A stretch of DNA of 64,000 bases from the NCBI RefSeq assembly GCF_020164955.1, contig NZ_JAIUHG010000013.1, positions 1 through 64,000 on the forward strand, read 5' to 3'. The first letter of the stretch is position 1; each line of letters starts with the position of its first letter. This stretch comes from Mesorhizobium sp. CA8. GTDB taxonomy: Bacteria; Pseudomonadota; Alphaproteobacteria; Rhizobiales; Rhizobiaceae. The notes under the pieces were generated by a model, which made no database searches, had not been told where the DNA came from, and saw only the letters and a list, made by a program, of their open reading frames with translations. The position numbers were made by a program, and so were the translations under genes. This document shows positions 9,063-17,981 of the stretch, in pieces.

Positions 9063-10555
9063 GCCCGCTCGTTCTCACCGGGGCCGGCGTCAGCATCGAG
9101 GATGTGGTTGCCGCCGCGCGCAATGCCTGCAAGGTCGAGGTCACGCCTGCCGTCCTCGAAAAGCTCGACAAGGCTCGCCAGGTCCTCGATGCCGCTGCGG
9201 CCGCAGGCCAACAGATCTACGGGCTGAACAGAGGCCTCGGCGCCAATCTCGTCACCGCGGTCGAAGGCGACGCCAGCGCGTTCCAGCGCCAGCTGATCGA
9301 AGGCCGCAGCGCCGCCGTCGGTGAGGCGCTGCCGGTGCCGGTGGTGCGGGCGGCGATGTTTGCCCGCCTTGCGATGCTCGCCGCCGGCGGCTCGGGCCTG
9401 TCGCCGCGCGTGTTCATCGCGCTGGTCGAAGCGCTCAATGCCGGCGTGCATCCGGTGATGCCGTCGCTGGGTTCGATCGGCGCCGGCGATCTTCTGCTGA
9501 TGACGGCGATCGCCCGGGTGCTGATCGGCGATGGCGAAGCCGAATATCAGGGCCGCCGCATGCCTGCCGCCAAGGCGCTGATGATGGCGCGGCTGGCACC
9601 CGCCACCCTCTCGCCGAAGGACGGTCTCTCGCTGATCAATGCTTCGGCGGTTTCCACCGGGACCGCAGCGCTGGCGCTGACCGATGCGCTGTCGGCGCTC
9701 GACCAGCAGCAGCAGGCCGGCGCGCTGACGATGGAAGGCATCGGCGCCAACCGCATCATCTTCGATCCGCGCCAGCATCAGGCGCGTCCGGGCGCCTGCC
9801 AGCAGCTTGCGGCCAAGGCGCTGCGCGACCTTCTGGCGCGCGATGAGGCGCCGGCGCCGACCACCATCCAGGACCCGCTGTCGATCCGCTGCATGCCCTC
9901 GATCCACGGCGCGCTGATCCAGGCGATCGACCATGCCAGGCTGGCTGTCGAGATCGAGCTCAACGCCGCCGCCGACAATCCGCTGGTGCTTGTGGAGGAC
10001 GAACTGGTCATGTCAACTGGCAACTTCCATACCGCGTCGCTGGCGCTCGCCCTCGAGACGCTGGGCCTTGCGATCGCGCAATGCGCGGCAGCGTCCGCCG
10101 CGCGCTTCGTCCAGCTCACCGGCTCGACCCGCCACGGCCTGCCGAAATATTTGTCGCCGGTCGGCGGTGCCTCTGCCGGCTTCGTGCCGTTGCAGAAGAC
10201 GGTGACGGCGATCCTGGCTGCGATCCGCCATAAGGCCAATCCGGTGATGCTCGATTTCCTGCCTGTGTCCGAGGGCGTCGAGGATCACGCCACGCAGACG
10301 CCGCTCGCCGTCGCCAAATGCGCCGAGATGATCGTGCTGTGGCGGCGGCTGATCGCCTTCGAGCTGATGGCGGCGGCCCAGGCTATCGATTTGCGCGAAG
10401 GCATAGCGCTCGCGCCGGCCACCGGCGCAATCCACGCGGCCGTGCGTTCGCATGTGGCGACGCTCAAGGAAGACAGGCCGCTGGGCATCGATTCCGAGGC
10501 GCTTTACGCCGCCCTCGCCAGCGGAATCTGGCAAGGTCCCCCGGCAACGGTCTGA
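9059..10555 (+). CDS. Aromatic amino acid lyase (HAL/PAL) family protein lacking the MIO serine
   Basis: 498 aa that align along their whole length with histidine/phenylalanine ammonia-lyases: YGLNRGLG (Tyr 54), GLSLINASAVSTGTAALAL, IQDPLSIRCMPSIHGAL, IELNAAADNPLV, GNFHTASLALAL and SEGVEDHATQ. In active enzymes the Ala-Ser-Gly of GSVGASGDL cyclises to the electrophilic MIO group. Here the codons at 9470-9490 read GSIGAGDL, with Ala 142 directly followed by Gly 143, so the serine is missing. The protein is otherwise intact, with no stop or frameshift. It either performs a different reaction or is a non-catalytic partner. Start 9059 overlaps the OCD stop. It converges on the PanB-like gene with 18 bases between. 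Confidence 0.92.
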   Translation: MSPLVLTGAGVSIEDVVAAARNACKVEVTPAVLEKLDKARQVLDAAAAAGQQIYGLNRGLGANLVTAVEGDASAFQRQLIEGRSAAVGEALPVPVVRAAMFARLAMLAAGGSGLSPRVFIALVEALNAGVHPVMPSLGSIGAGDLLLMTAIARVLIGDGEAEYQGRRMPAAKALMMARLAPATLSPKDGLSLINASAVSTGTAALALTDALSALDQQQQAGALTMEGIGANRIIFDPRQHQARPGACQQLAAKALRDLLARDEAPAPTTIQDPLSIRCMPSIHGALIQAIDHARLAVEIELNAAADNPLVLVEDELVMSTGNFHTASLALALETLGLAIAQCAAASAARFVQLTGSTRHGLPKYLSPVGGASAGFVPLQKTVTAILAAIRHKANPVMLDFLPVSEGVEDHATQTPLAVAKCAEMIVLWRRLIAFELMAAAQAIDLREGIALAPATGAIHAAVRSHVATLKEDRPLGIDSEALYAALASGIWQGPPATV

Positions 10556-10573
10556 AGCTTTTCGACTCCTGGA

Positions 10574-11377
10574 TCAGGACTTTACGTCCACCTTCTTCAT
10601 GAAGAGGGTGAGTTCTTCCGGATCCATATGCACGACATGCCTGTCTTCGGGATAGGCGCCGCTGTTGACGTCGGCCACATATTCCGAGAAGGCGGCGATG
10701 CGCTCCTGCTGCAGCCGGTCATATTCGGCGGCGAAGTTGCGATAGACCTTCGAGTGGCGCGGCATGTGACCGCGATTTGTGCCGAGAATATCCTCGGCGA
10801 ACAGATATTGCGCGTCGCAGCCCGTGCCCGCGCCCATCGACAGCATGATCAGCGGGGTGCGCTCCGAGATCGCCTTCGCCACTTCCACCGGCACCACCTC
10901 GATCTCGGCCCCGATCGCGCCGGCCGCTTCCAGCTGCTTGACCGCCTCGAACACCTGCATGGCCGTATCCGCGGTCTTCCCGACCGCCTTGAAGCCGCCG
11001 GTCCAGGTCGCGCGCGACGGGATCAGGCCGACATGGCCGATGACTGGGATGGCGTCGTCGGCCATGCGTTTGATCGTGGCGTAGCCGGCGCTGCAATAGA
11101 CCGCGTCGGCGCCGGCCTTGTAGAGCCGGAACGACCAGCGCACGAAATCGTCGGCCGTGCCGATCTCGAAGAAATTGTCGCCCGGCATGGTGAAGAGGCT
11201 GGGCGCGGCGTCGCGATATTGCGGGTTGAGAACCAGTTCCGGCGGCACCGAGACGATGTCGACCCCTGCCCGCTCGGCAGCCTCGGCTTCCTCCAGCGTC
11301 AGCACGCGCAGCATGGTCAATTGTCGCTTGCCCTTCATGGCGCGCAGATCGGCAACGGTCGGTCTCTTTCGGCTCAT
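10574..11377 (-). CDS. Divergent PanB (ketopantoate hydroxymethyltransferase) family protein
   Basis: 267 aa with the PanB fold: GHVGLIPS, AAGAIGAEIEVVPVEVAKAI, a GAGTGCDAQ segment, GGHMPR-like GHMPRHSK and the tail SGAYPEDRH. The residues that bind Mg2+ and ketopantoate in E. coli PanB are not kept: GDSLG is SVPPELV here, the ADLPF aspartate has no clear counterpart, and KIEGG reads YCSAG. Classical pantothenate synthesis is therefore unlikely. It is the last gene of the long minus-strand run, 30 bases after the Rieske ferredoxin gene, with AGGGACA ahead of the start. A role in C1 or aldol chemistry linked to the neighbouring oxygenase is possible but inferred. Confidence 0.85.
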   Translation of the reverse strand: MSRKRPTVADLRAMKGKRQLTMLRVLTLEEAEAAERAGVDIVSVPPELVLNPQYRDAAPSLFTMPGDNFFEIGTADDFVRWSFRLYKAGADAVYCSAGYATIKRMADDAIPVIGHVGLIPSRATWTGGFKAVGKTADTAMQVFEAVKQLEAAGAIGAEIEVVPVEVAKAISERTPLIMLSMGAGTGCDAQYLFAEDILGTNRGHMPRHSKVYRNFAAEYDRLQQERIAAFSEYVADVNSGAYPEDRHVVHMDPEELTLFMKKVDVKS

Positions 11378-11407
11378 TGGTTTGTCCCTGTTGATTCGCC
11401 TACGGCC

Positions 11408-11722
11408 TTAGCCGATATCAATCATCACCTTACCGGCCTCGACCTTGACCGGATAGGTTTTGAGGTTGACGCAGACCGGCGCGCCGTTGGCCTGGCCGGT
11501 CTTGTAGTTGAAGCGGCCATTGTGCTTGGGGCATTCGATGATGTCATCCATCACCAGCCCGTCGGCCAAATGCGCCTTTTCATGCGTGCAAAAACCGTCG
11601 GTAGCGAAGAACGCATCCTCCGGCGAGCGGTAGATCGCGAAAGTGCGGCCGCCATGATCGAAGCGGATCACATCTTCCTCGTCCACGTCGTCCACCGCGC
11701 ATGCTTCAACCCACTCCGCCAT
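11408..11722 (-). CDS. mocE: MocE-like Rieske [2Fe-2S] ferredoxin
   Basis: 104 aa, one Rieske domain. The cluster ligands are C45-T-H47 and C64-P-K-H67, the standard CxH...CxxH spacing for Rieske ferredoxins of oxygenase systems. The sequence (EACAVDDVDEEDVIRFDHGG, IIECPKHNGRFNYKTG) matches my memory of MocE from rhizobial rhizopine catabolism. It would pass electrons to the membrane di-iron oxygenase encoded just upstream. A dedicated reductase (MocF-like) is not in the window. The start has TGGAGA upstream. Confidence 0.9.
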   Translation of the reverse strand: MAEWVEACAVDDVDEEDVIRFDHGGRTFAIYRSPEDAFFATDGFCTHEKAHLADGLVMDDIIECPKHNGRFNYKTGQANGAPVCVNLKTYPVKVEAGKVMIDIG

Positions 11723-11751
11723 CGTCTGTCTCCAGCTTGCCTGCGCGAGGC

Positions 11752-12843
11752 CTATTCGGCGGCCGCGGCCGTTATGTCGAGATCATGGAATTCGCCGCGA
11801 TAGGGCTTGGCCGTCGGCGGCAATTCGCGCTTGAGATAATAGTCCTCGTATTTCAGCTGCCTGAGCAGCACCGGCCAGACCTCGCGATAGGCGTGCCACA
11901 TCGACGGGTTCGGCTCCGGCAGATCATGCTTGATCAGCTCATGCAGTTTCGGCAGCGCGTGATACGGAACCATCGGGAACATGTGGTGCTCCACGTGGTA
12001 GTTCATGTTCCAGTAGATGAACCGGCTGACCGGGTTCATGTAGACGGTGCGCGTGTTCAACCGGTGATCGGTGACGTTGTCGGCCAGCCCGATATGCTGC
12101 AGCAGCCCGGTCAGCACCATGTGCCAGGTGCCGTAGAGGCGCGGCAGGCCGATCAGCACCAGCGGTATCCATGACCTAAGCGCGATCGCGACAGCGATCG
12201 TCGCGGCATACACGACCATGTGCCAGCGCGCCGCGATCACCGCCTTGTGCTGCTCCATTTCCGGAATGTAGCTCTTCTCGTCGTCCGATAATGTGCCGAA
12301 GGCCTGGCGCACCAGCGTCGGCAGCGAATAACGGAAATCGAGGATGCCCGTGAAAGCAAGCGCCGCCTTGATGAGATCCGGCGGCCGCATCACCGCGATC
12401 TCGGCGTCGCGACCGACGATGATCGTGTCGGTGTGGTGGCGCGCATGGCTCCAGCGCCACTGCACCGGGTTGCGCATCAGCATGAATGAGGCGATGTGAT
12501 AGACGACATCGTTCATCCAGCGCGTGCGGAAGGCGGTGCCGTGGCCGCATTCGTGCCAGCGCGAGTCGCTCGACGAGCCGTAGAGCACGCCATAGACGAA
12601 CAGGAACGGCACGATCCACCACGTGCCCCAGAACCAGACGATGCCAGCCGCCGAGCCCAGGATCGCGACGATCCAGATGATGGTGTCACGGATCGCCGGC
12701 CCGTCGGAGCGCTGCATCAACTCCTTCATGGTCTTGCGAGGCACGTCGGTATGGTACCACTCGGCCGAGGCGAGCCCGGTCTCGATCGCAAGCCGAGTGC
12801 TTTCGCCGACAAGGCTGTAGTCGCGTTTTTTTGCCGTCGTCAC
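11752..12843 (-). CDS. mocD: MocD-like membrane di-iron oxygenase (fatty acid desaturase family)
   Basis: 363 aa. The three histidine boxes of the membrane desaturase/hydroxylase family are present: HECGH at about 97, HARHH at about 133 and HVEHH at about 283, with hydrophobic segments at about 52-90 and 200-240. Together with the adjoining Rieske ferredoxin this is the MocDE pair, proposed to demethylate the O-methyl rhizopine 3-O-methyl-scyllo-inosamine. I placed the start at GTG 12843 because TGGAGG lies 6 bases upstream; a TTG four codons earlier is in frame but lacks such a site. Substrate in this organism is inferred from family and neighbours only. Confidence 0.87.
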   Translation of the reverse strand: MTTAKKRDYSLVGESTRLAIETGLASAEWYHTDVPRKTMKELMQRSDGPAIRDTIIWIVAILGSAAGIVWFWGTWWIVPFLFVYGVLYGSSSDSRWHECGHGTAFRTRWMNDVVYHIASFMLMRNPVQWRWSHARHHTDTIIVGRDAEIAVMRPPDLIKAALAFTGILDFRYSLPTLVRQAFGTLSDDEKSYIPEMEQHKAVIAARWHMVVYAATIAVAIALRSWIPLVLIGLPRLYGTWHMVLTGLLQHIGLADNVTDHRLNTRTVYMNPVSRFIYWNMNYHVEHHMFPMVPYHALPKLHELIKHDLPEPNPSMWHAYREVWPVLLRQLKYEDYYLKRELPPTAKPYRGEFHDLDITAAAAE

Positions 12844-12919
12844 ATCGGCCTCCAATCTTCACTGAGCGCTGGCAATCCGGTCCGCCGGCCGGAGAGCTTG
12901 CTATGGATAGATGTCGCGC

Positions 12920-14101
12920 TCATCCCCTGCCCGCCAGTCTTGGGAAATTGCCGGAAGGCTGAGGATAATCCTGCTCGGGCTGGCGGGCGATTGCCGCGAT
13001 CCTTCCTTCCGCGGCGGCAATCGCATCCTTGCCGTCGAGGACGCGAAACACCGCGTCATACGCGCGGGTTTCACCGTGCTCCAGCCAGATCATCTCGCCA
13101 CGCTCGCGCGCGGCAAGATTGCCGAGCACATGGTGCGTCGACGGCTCGATGCCAAGCGCATACTGCCCGGCCTGGAAATTCTGCCACTCATAGCAACAAG
13201 GCATCTGGTCCTTGCGGGTGACGACCTCGAAGCCGAGGCCAAGCCGGTCGTTGACGACGGCGACCGGCACCTCGCTCCTGGTGTCGGCGCCAAGCTCATG
13301 CTGCCAGACTTGCTCGCTGAAGCCAGGCTGCGGTGCTGGCACGGTGCGATAGCCGACGTTCTGCGCTTCGTAGCGCTCGCCTTCATGCGCGGCCCAGACC
13401 ACGTCGCGGATCGGCGCCAGATAACGCGAGCCTTCGTCGAGCAGCGGATGCCCGACATTGACGTGGTAGAAATACATATGCGGCGTGCGGTGGAAGCCGT
13501 GGTTGACGACGCGGTCCGAGAGCCGGATCTCGCTGCCGCCGACATCGGCCTCGATGCGGCGGATGAGATGCAGATCCTCGCCGAACACGCTGGCCTGCTG
13601 GACGACGCCTTCCGCCCACAAAATGCAGCGGTCGCCGTCCCAGCTTTCGCCATAGCCGGTGAGCCGCGCCGGAATGGTGCCGACGCGGCCATGCAGCGAA
13701 TGCGTCACCGTTTTGCGTCCAGGATAATTATAGTTCTCGGCCGGCACCTCGTTGCGGCCGAGAATGTGGTCGAGGCCGCAGGTGACCAGCAGGCCGGAAA
13801 AGGACCGGCCCCAGGCAAAGCCGTCCTCGCCTTCATAGTCATGCAGGCCGGGATTGCGAAAACCGCTCGGCGAGTGCCAGCCGATCGCCTGGCCTTTGTA
13901 CTCGCAATCGGCGATGTCGAGCGCCCGGTCAACCAGCGCGGTGAAGCGCAGGCCCGAGCCGGTGCGGAATTCGAGCATGCGGATGCCGCGCTCGACGCCG
14001 TCGCCGAGCGTCATCAGCCGCACGCCGGCGAATTGCGACAGCATGCCGGAGCGTTCGGCGACCTGCCGGCGTGAAAGCGTCTGGCCGTAGAGCTTCACCA
14101 T
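12920..14101 (-). CDS. DUF4432 / aldose-1-epimerase-like protein
   Basis: 393 aa of the galactose-mutarotase-like superfamily, DUF4432 branch: LMTLGDGVERGIRMLEFRTGSGL near the N-terminus, DRALDIADCEYKGQAIGWHSP, GLLVTCGLDHI, and HMYFYHVNVGHPLLDEGS. Members are usually found beside sugar ABC transporters and isomerases and are thought to act on sugar anomers or ketoses, but the reaction is unproven. The start at 14101 lies 5 bases after the preceding ATPase gene, whose last codons supply AAGGGCG as ribosome site. It sits between the CUT2 importer genes and the MocDE-like oxygenase. Confidence 0.88.
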   Translation of the reverse strand: MVKLYGQTLSRRQVAERSGMLSQFAGVRLMTLGDGVERGIRMLEFRTGSGLRFTALVDRALDIADCEYKGQAIGWHSPSGFRNPGLHDYEGEDGFAWGRSFSGLLVTCGLDHILGRNEVPAENYNYPGRKTVTHSLHGRVGTIPARLTGYGESWDGDRCILWAEGVVQQASVFGEDLHLIRRIEADVGGSEIRLSDRVVNHGFHRTPHMYFYHVNVGHPLLDEGSRYLAPIRDVVWAAHEGERYEAQNVGYRTVPAPQPGFSEQVWQHELGADTRSEVPVAVVNDRLGLGFEVVTRKDQMPCCYEWQNFQAGQYALGIEPSTHHVLGNLAARERGEMIWLEHGETRAYDAVFRVLDGKDAIAAAEGRIAAIARQPEQDYPQPSGNFPRLAGRG

Positions 14102-14105
14102 GCCG

Positions 14106-14882
<777 letters not shown>

Positions 14883-14884
14883 CT

Positions 14885-15919
14885 TCAGCTCCTTGTGGCG
14901 TTTTTCTGCAGCAGCGCGTGCAGGATGAGCATGGCGAGGATGATGACGCCGACGAAGATGTTGTAAGCCAGCCCCGGCACGCCGACGAGCACGATGCCGT
15001 TGCGGATCGCCCGCAGCATCAGCGCGCCGACGATGGTGCCGAGGATGGTGCCGCGGCCGCCTGTCAGCGCCGTGCCGCCGACCACGACCATGGCGATCAC
15101 CTCCAGCTCGTAGCCCGTGCCCGCGACCGGCGAAGCCGCCGAGATGCGGAAAGCGCTGATCATGCCGGCGAGCCCGGCGAGCAGCGAGGTCAGGATGAAC
15201 AGCCAGATCTTGACCGCATCGGCCGGCACGCCGCGCGCCACCGCCGCGTTGCGGTTGGAGCCGATGGCGCTGATCCAGTTGCCGAGCTTGGCGTAGCGCA
15301 GCACATAGACCGCAAGCAGCGACAGGCCTATGAACCACCAGAGCGAGGTGTAGAAGCGGAACGCGCCGATGTTGAAGCTGCCGGCGAGCAGCGTGACGAA
15401 GAAGCCCGGCTGGTCCCAGGACTTCAGCGGAAAGCCCTGCGTGATGTAGAGCGCCGCACCTCGCACGATAAGCAGCATCGACAGCGTCACCAGGAAGGAC
15501 GAGATGCCGATCTTGGTGACGATCACGCCGTTGATCGCGCCGATCGCGATGCACAGCAGAAGTCCGGCGAGCAGCGCGACCCCGATATCGACCCCGGCAT
15601 TCTGCACCAGCAGCATCACCACCACCGGGGCGAGCGCGAACACCGCGCCGACCGACAGGTCGAATTCGCCGGCGGTCAGAAGCAGCGTCATGCCGAGCGC
15701 GATGATGCCGAGCTCCGGCAGGAACGCCATCATGTTGGAGATGTTGAGCGGCGACAGGAAATTGCCGTCGGCGAGCGCGAACACCACCAGGAGCACGATG
15801 AGGATGACGAAGGAGGAGAATTGCGGCGAGCGCATCAGGCTCGACCTGCCTTTCGCGCGCCCCGCGCCGTCTTCCGAGGTGACTGCCCCGACTTGCTGAA
15901 CCATGACTTGCTGAACCAT
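14885..15919 (-). CDS. Sugar ABC transporter permease (RbsC/FrcC type)
   Basis: 344 aa. After a hydrophilic N-terminus of about 35 residues comes a multi-helix membrane domain with the CUT2 signatures LLLTAGEFDLSVGAVFAL and VVVGGTALTGGRGTILG. The first codons are an exact tandem 15-bp duplication (15891-15920), so the protein begins MVQQVMVQQV and has two candidate ATG starts; I chose the first (15919), which has AAGG upstream. It is followed 2 bases later by the ATPase gene and preceded by its binding-protein gene. Likely substrate: a sugar or inositol-type polyol, inferred from neighbours. Confidence 0.9.
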   Translation of the reverse strand: MVQQVMVQQVGAVTSEDGAGRAKGRSSLMRSPQFSSFVILIVLLVVFALADGNFLSPLNISNMMAFLPELGIIALGMTLLLTAGEFDLSVGAVFALAPVVVMLLVQNAGVDIGVALLAGLLLCIAIGAINGVIVTKIGISSFLVTLSMLLIVRGAALYITQGFPLKSWDQPGFFVTLLAGSFNIGAFRFYTSLWWFIGLSLLAVYVLRYAKLGNWISAIGSNRNAAVARGVPADAVKIWLFILTSLLAGLAGMISAFRISAASPVAGTGYELEVIAMVVVGGTALTGGRGTILGTIVGALMLRAIRNGIVLVGVPGLAYNIFVGVIILAMLILHALLQKNATRS

Positions 15920-15920
15920 G
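15891..15920. repeat. Exact 2 x 15-bp tandem duplication at the permease start codon
   Basis: The 15-mer acttgctgaaccatg occurs twice without a gap. On the coding (minus) strand each copy carries one ATG, so the duplication doubled the start region in frame (five codons per copy). The second copy has no ribosome site of its own. It looks like a recent slippage or unequal-exchange event. Confidence 0.95.
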
Positions 15921-15965
15921 CTTTCTGCCTTGCGCCCGCCGCTCACACGACGGGCGCCAGTTCTC

Positions 15966-16910
15966 TCACTTCTTGTCGTAGAGCTTCAGGATCGGCTCGA
16001 CGCTGGAGGCGTCGTAGAGGCCGAAGGTGTGGATGTCGTAGCCGATCGGCTCGCCCGAGGCCGCGAGACCGAGCAGCGCGACCGGCATGAAGCCTTGCGC
16101 CGAAGGATACTGCCAGGCGGCGGCATTGACGAAGCCGTCCTTGACCGCCTGCGCCGTCTCCTTGGAATTGCCCCAGCCGACGACGGGGATCTTGCCGGCC
16201 GGAATGCCGGCGCCGTCGAACACTCGCTTGACGCTGGCCGCGACGGAATCGCCGAGCGCGATGATCGCCGGCGGATTGTTGGCGACCATATAGTCGGTCA
16301 TCTTGGCGATGATGCCCGCCGGGTCGCTGCCGCAATCGACCACATCATACTTGATGCCGAGCGGATCGAAGACGCCGGCGATGCCTTCCGTCTCGAGCTG
16401 CTGGTAGCTGGCGCCGGGCACCTCGACCGGCAGGAACACCTTGTCGCCCTGCTTCACCATCTTGTGGTCGACGAGGTACTTCGCCCAGATGGCGCCGGCT
16501 TCCTTGAGATCGGCGCCGACATAGGCCTGGCGGCCGGTGGCCGGATCGTCCGTATTGAAGAACACGATCGGTATGCCGGCGGCCTTGGCAGCCTTCACTT
16601 CCTCGGTCCACAGCCCCGGCTGCGCCGAGGTCGTGGCAATGCCGTCCGGCTTGGCGGCGAGCGCCGAGTTGAAGGCTTCCTTCTGCGCCGCCATGTCGCC
16701 GCCGCTGAAGGAGATCTTGCAGGTCACCTTGAGTTGTTCACAGGCCTTGGTGGCGCCGGCGTTCCAGTCGATCCAGAACGCATCGGACGGGCCGCCATGC
16801 GACAAGAGATAGAACGTCTTCTGGCCGTCCGCGGCTTGCGCAGCCGAGCCGAACGCGATGCCGGCGAATACGGTCGCCGCGGCCGCCAGTTTCAATCCGA
16901 ATTTCAACAT
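15966..16910 (-). CDS. Periplasmic sugar-binding protein of second CUT2 importer
   Basis: 314 aa with a Sec signal peptide (MLKFGLKLAAAATVFAGIAF, cleavage after SAAQA). The type I binding fold is visible as TFYLLSHGGPSDAFWIDWNAG, KPDGIATTSAQPGLW, GIPIVFFNTDDPATG, IIALGDSVAASVKRVF and PVVGWGNSKETAQAVKDGFV. GGAGGAAA lies ahead of the start at 16910. Position and type match MocB-like binding proteins of rhizopine clusters, but the ligand cannot be read from the sequence. Next genes encode its permease and ATPase. Confidence 0.9.
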   Translation of the reverse strand: MLKFGLKLAAAATVFAGIAFGSAAQAADGQKTFYLLSHGGPSDAFWIDWNAGATKACEQLKVTCKISFSGGDMAAQKEAFNSALAAKPDGIATTSAQPGLWTEEVKAAKAAGIPIVFFNTDDPATGRQAYVGADLKEAGAIWAKYLVDHKMVKQGDKVFLPVEVPGASYQQLETEGIAGVFDPLGIKYDVVDCGSDPAGIIAKMTDYMVANNPPAIIALGDSVAASVKRVFDGAGIPAGKIPVVGWGNSKETAQAVKDGFVNAAAWQYPSAQGFMPVALLGLAASGEPIGYDIHTFGLYDASSVEPILKLYDKK

Positions 16911-16979
16911 CTGGTTTCCTCCACCTTGTGTTCATGCAGCCGCAGGGCGCCATCCGAGCGACGGCGCCCGCGCGACCCC

Positions 16980-17894
16980 TTAGAGGCCGTTCTCGCGCAA
17001 CTTGCCGTCGAGGAACTTCTTGGCGCGCGGCACGTCGTCTTCCGACAGATGCTCGATGATTATCGGGATATTCGGATGCTTCTCGGCGAGACGCTTGAGA
17101 TAGAGGTCGTAGTTCAGAGAGCCGAGGCCCGGCGCCGGCAGCTCGATCTCGCCCACACCGCGGAAGGTGTGGCTTTCCATCGCGTCCGCATCGCCGATAT
17201 CGGCATGCTTCTCGGACTTGTCGTCGCCCGAGCGTTTCACGTCCTTGGCATGCGCGATTTTGATCTTGTCGGTCAGCGTGTCGAAGACCTGGTTCAGGAT
17301 CTGGTCCATCCGGTCGATGTTGTGGGTCTCGAAATAGTTGGTCGGATCCATCAGCAGGCCGAGGCCGGGATGGTCGACCTGCGCGAACATCTTCACCGTC
17401 TCTTCGACCGAGCCGACGACATTGTTGACATAGGTTTCGAGCAGGAAGACCGCGCCATGGTCGTAAGCTGTTTGGGCAAGGTCGGCGATCACCTTGCGGC
17501 ACTCCTCAAAGCCTTCCTCGGTCTTGTTCTTCGGGTGATGCACCCAGTCCGACTCGGTGTTGTAGGTGCCGGTTTCCGAGATCACGTAAGGCGAGCCGAA
17601 ATGGCGCGCATTGCGGATGATCTCCTTGAGATAGCCGACGCGCTTCTCGCGCTCCGCCTTGTCCGGATGGATGATGTTGGTGTAGCCCGACACGCAGCAG
17701 ATCGGCAGGTTATGGTCGCGGAAGGTGTCGCGCACCTTCTTCGCCTTGTCCGTGGTGATCTGGCCGGCCGAGAGGTCGATGTCCTTGAAGTGCAGGTCGA
17801 GCTGCACCGTGTTGAAGCCGAGACCGCGGATCTTCTGCGCCGTCTCCTCGAGGCCGTACGGGAAATAGCCCGTGAAAATACCTGCCTGCATCAT
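16980..17894 (-). CDS. TIM-barrel sugar (phosphate) isomerase/epimerase
   Basis: 304 aa of the AP-endonuclease-2 TIM-barrel family. Features include VQLDLHFKDIDL, ISETGTYN, FLLETYVNNVVG (a metal-binding Glu), LLMDPTNYFE (Asp), KIAHAKDVKR (His) and IIEHLSEDDV (Glu), which together resemble the metal site of IolE/MocC and ketose epimerases. A GGAGG lies 9 bases before the ATG at 17894. The gene follows a Gfo/Idh/MocA dehydrogenase, a pairing typical of inositol and rhizopine catabolism (IolG/IolE, MocA/MocC). The exact substrate is not known. Confidence 0.87.
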   Translation of the reverse strand: MMQAGIFTGYFPYGLEETAQKIRGLGFNTVQLDLHFKDIDLSAGQITTDKAKKVRDTFRDHNLPICCVSGYTNIIHPDKAEREKRVGYLKEIIRNARHFGSPYVISETGTYNTESDWVHHPKNKTEEGFEECRKVIADLAQTAYDHGAVFLLETYVNNVVGSVEETVKMFAQVDHPGLGLLMDPTNYFETHNIDRMDQILNQVFDTLTDKIKIAHAKDVKRSGDDKSEKHADIGDADAMESHTFRGVGEIELPAPGLGSLNYDLYLKRLAEKHPNIPIIIEHLSEDDVPRAKKFLDGKLRENGL

Positions 17895-17917
17895 GATGTG
17901 AATTCCTCCCTGTAAGC

Positions 17918-17981
17918 GATTCAGTTGCCAGTGATTTCAGTTGATTGGGTTGATTCAGTTGCCAATGTTTTCAGGTGATTG
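17918..17981. repeat. Imperfect 30-bp direct repeat between isomerase and dehydrogenase genes
   Basis: Copy 1 spans 17918-17947 and copy 2 spans 17952-17981, with 3 mismatches in 30 positions and a 4-base gap. Copy 2 covers the stop codon and last codons of the Gfo/Idh/MocA gene (stop at 17971-17973); copy 1 lies wholly in the intergenic gap. It looks like a local duplication of the gene end. Confidence 0.85.

Noticed and set aside
9059..10555. Frameshift explanation for the missing MIO serine
   Set aside because: Reading frame and family alignment are continuous on both sides of the triad; exactly one codon is absent, so a simple frameshift error does not explain it.
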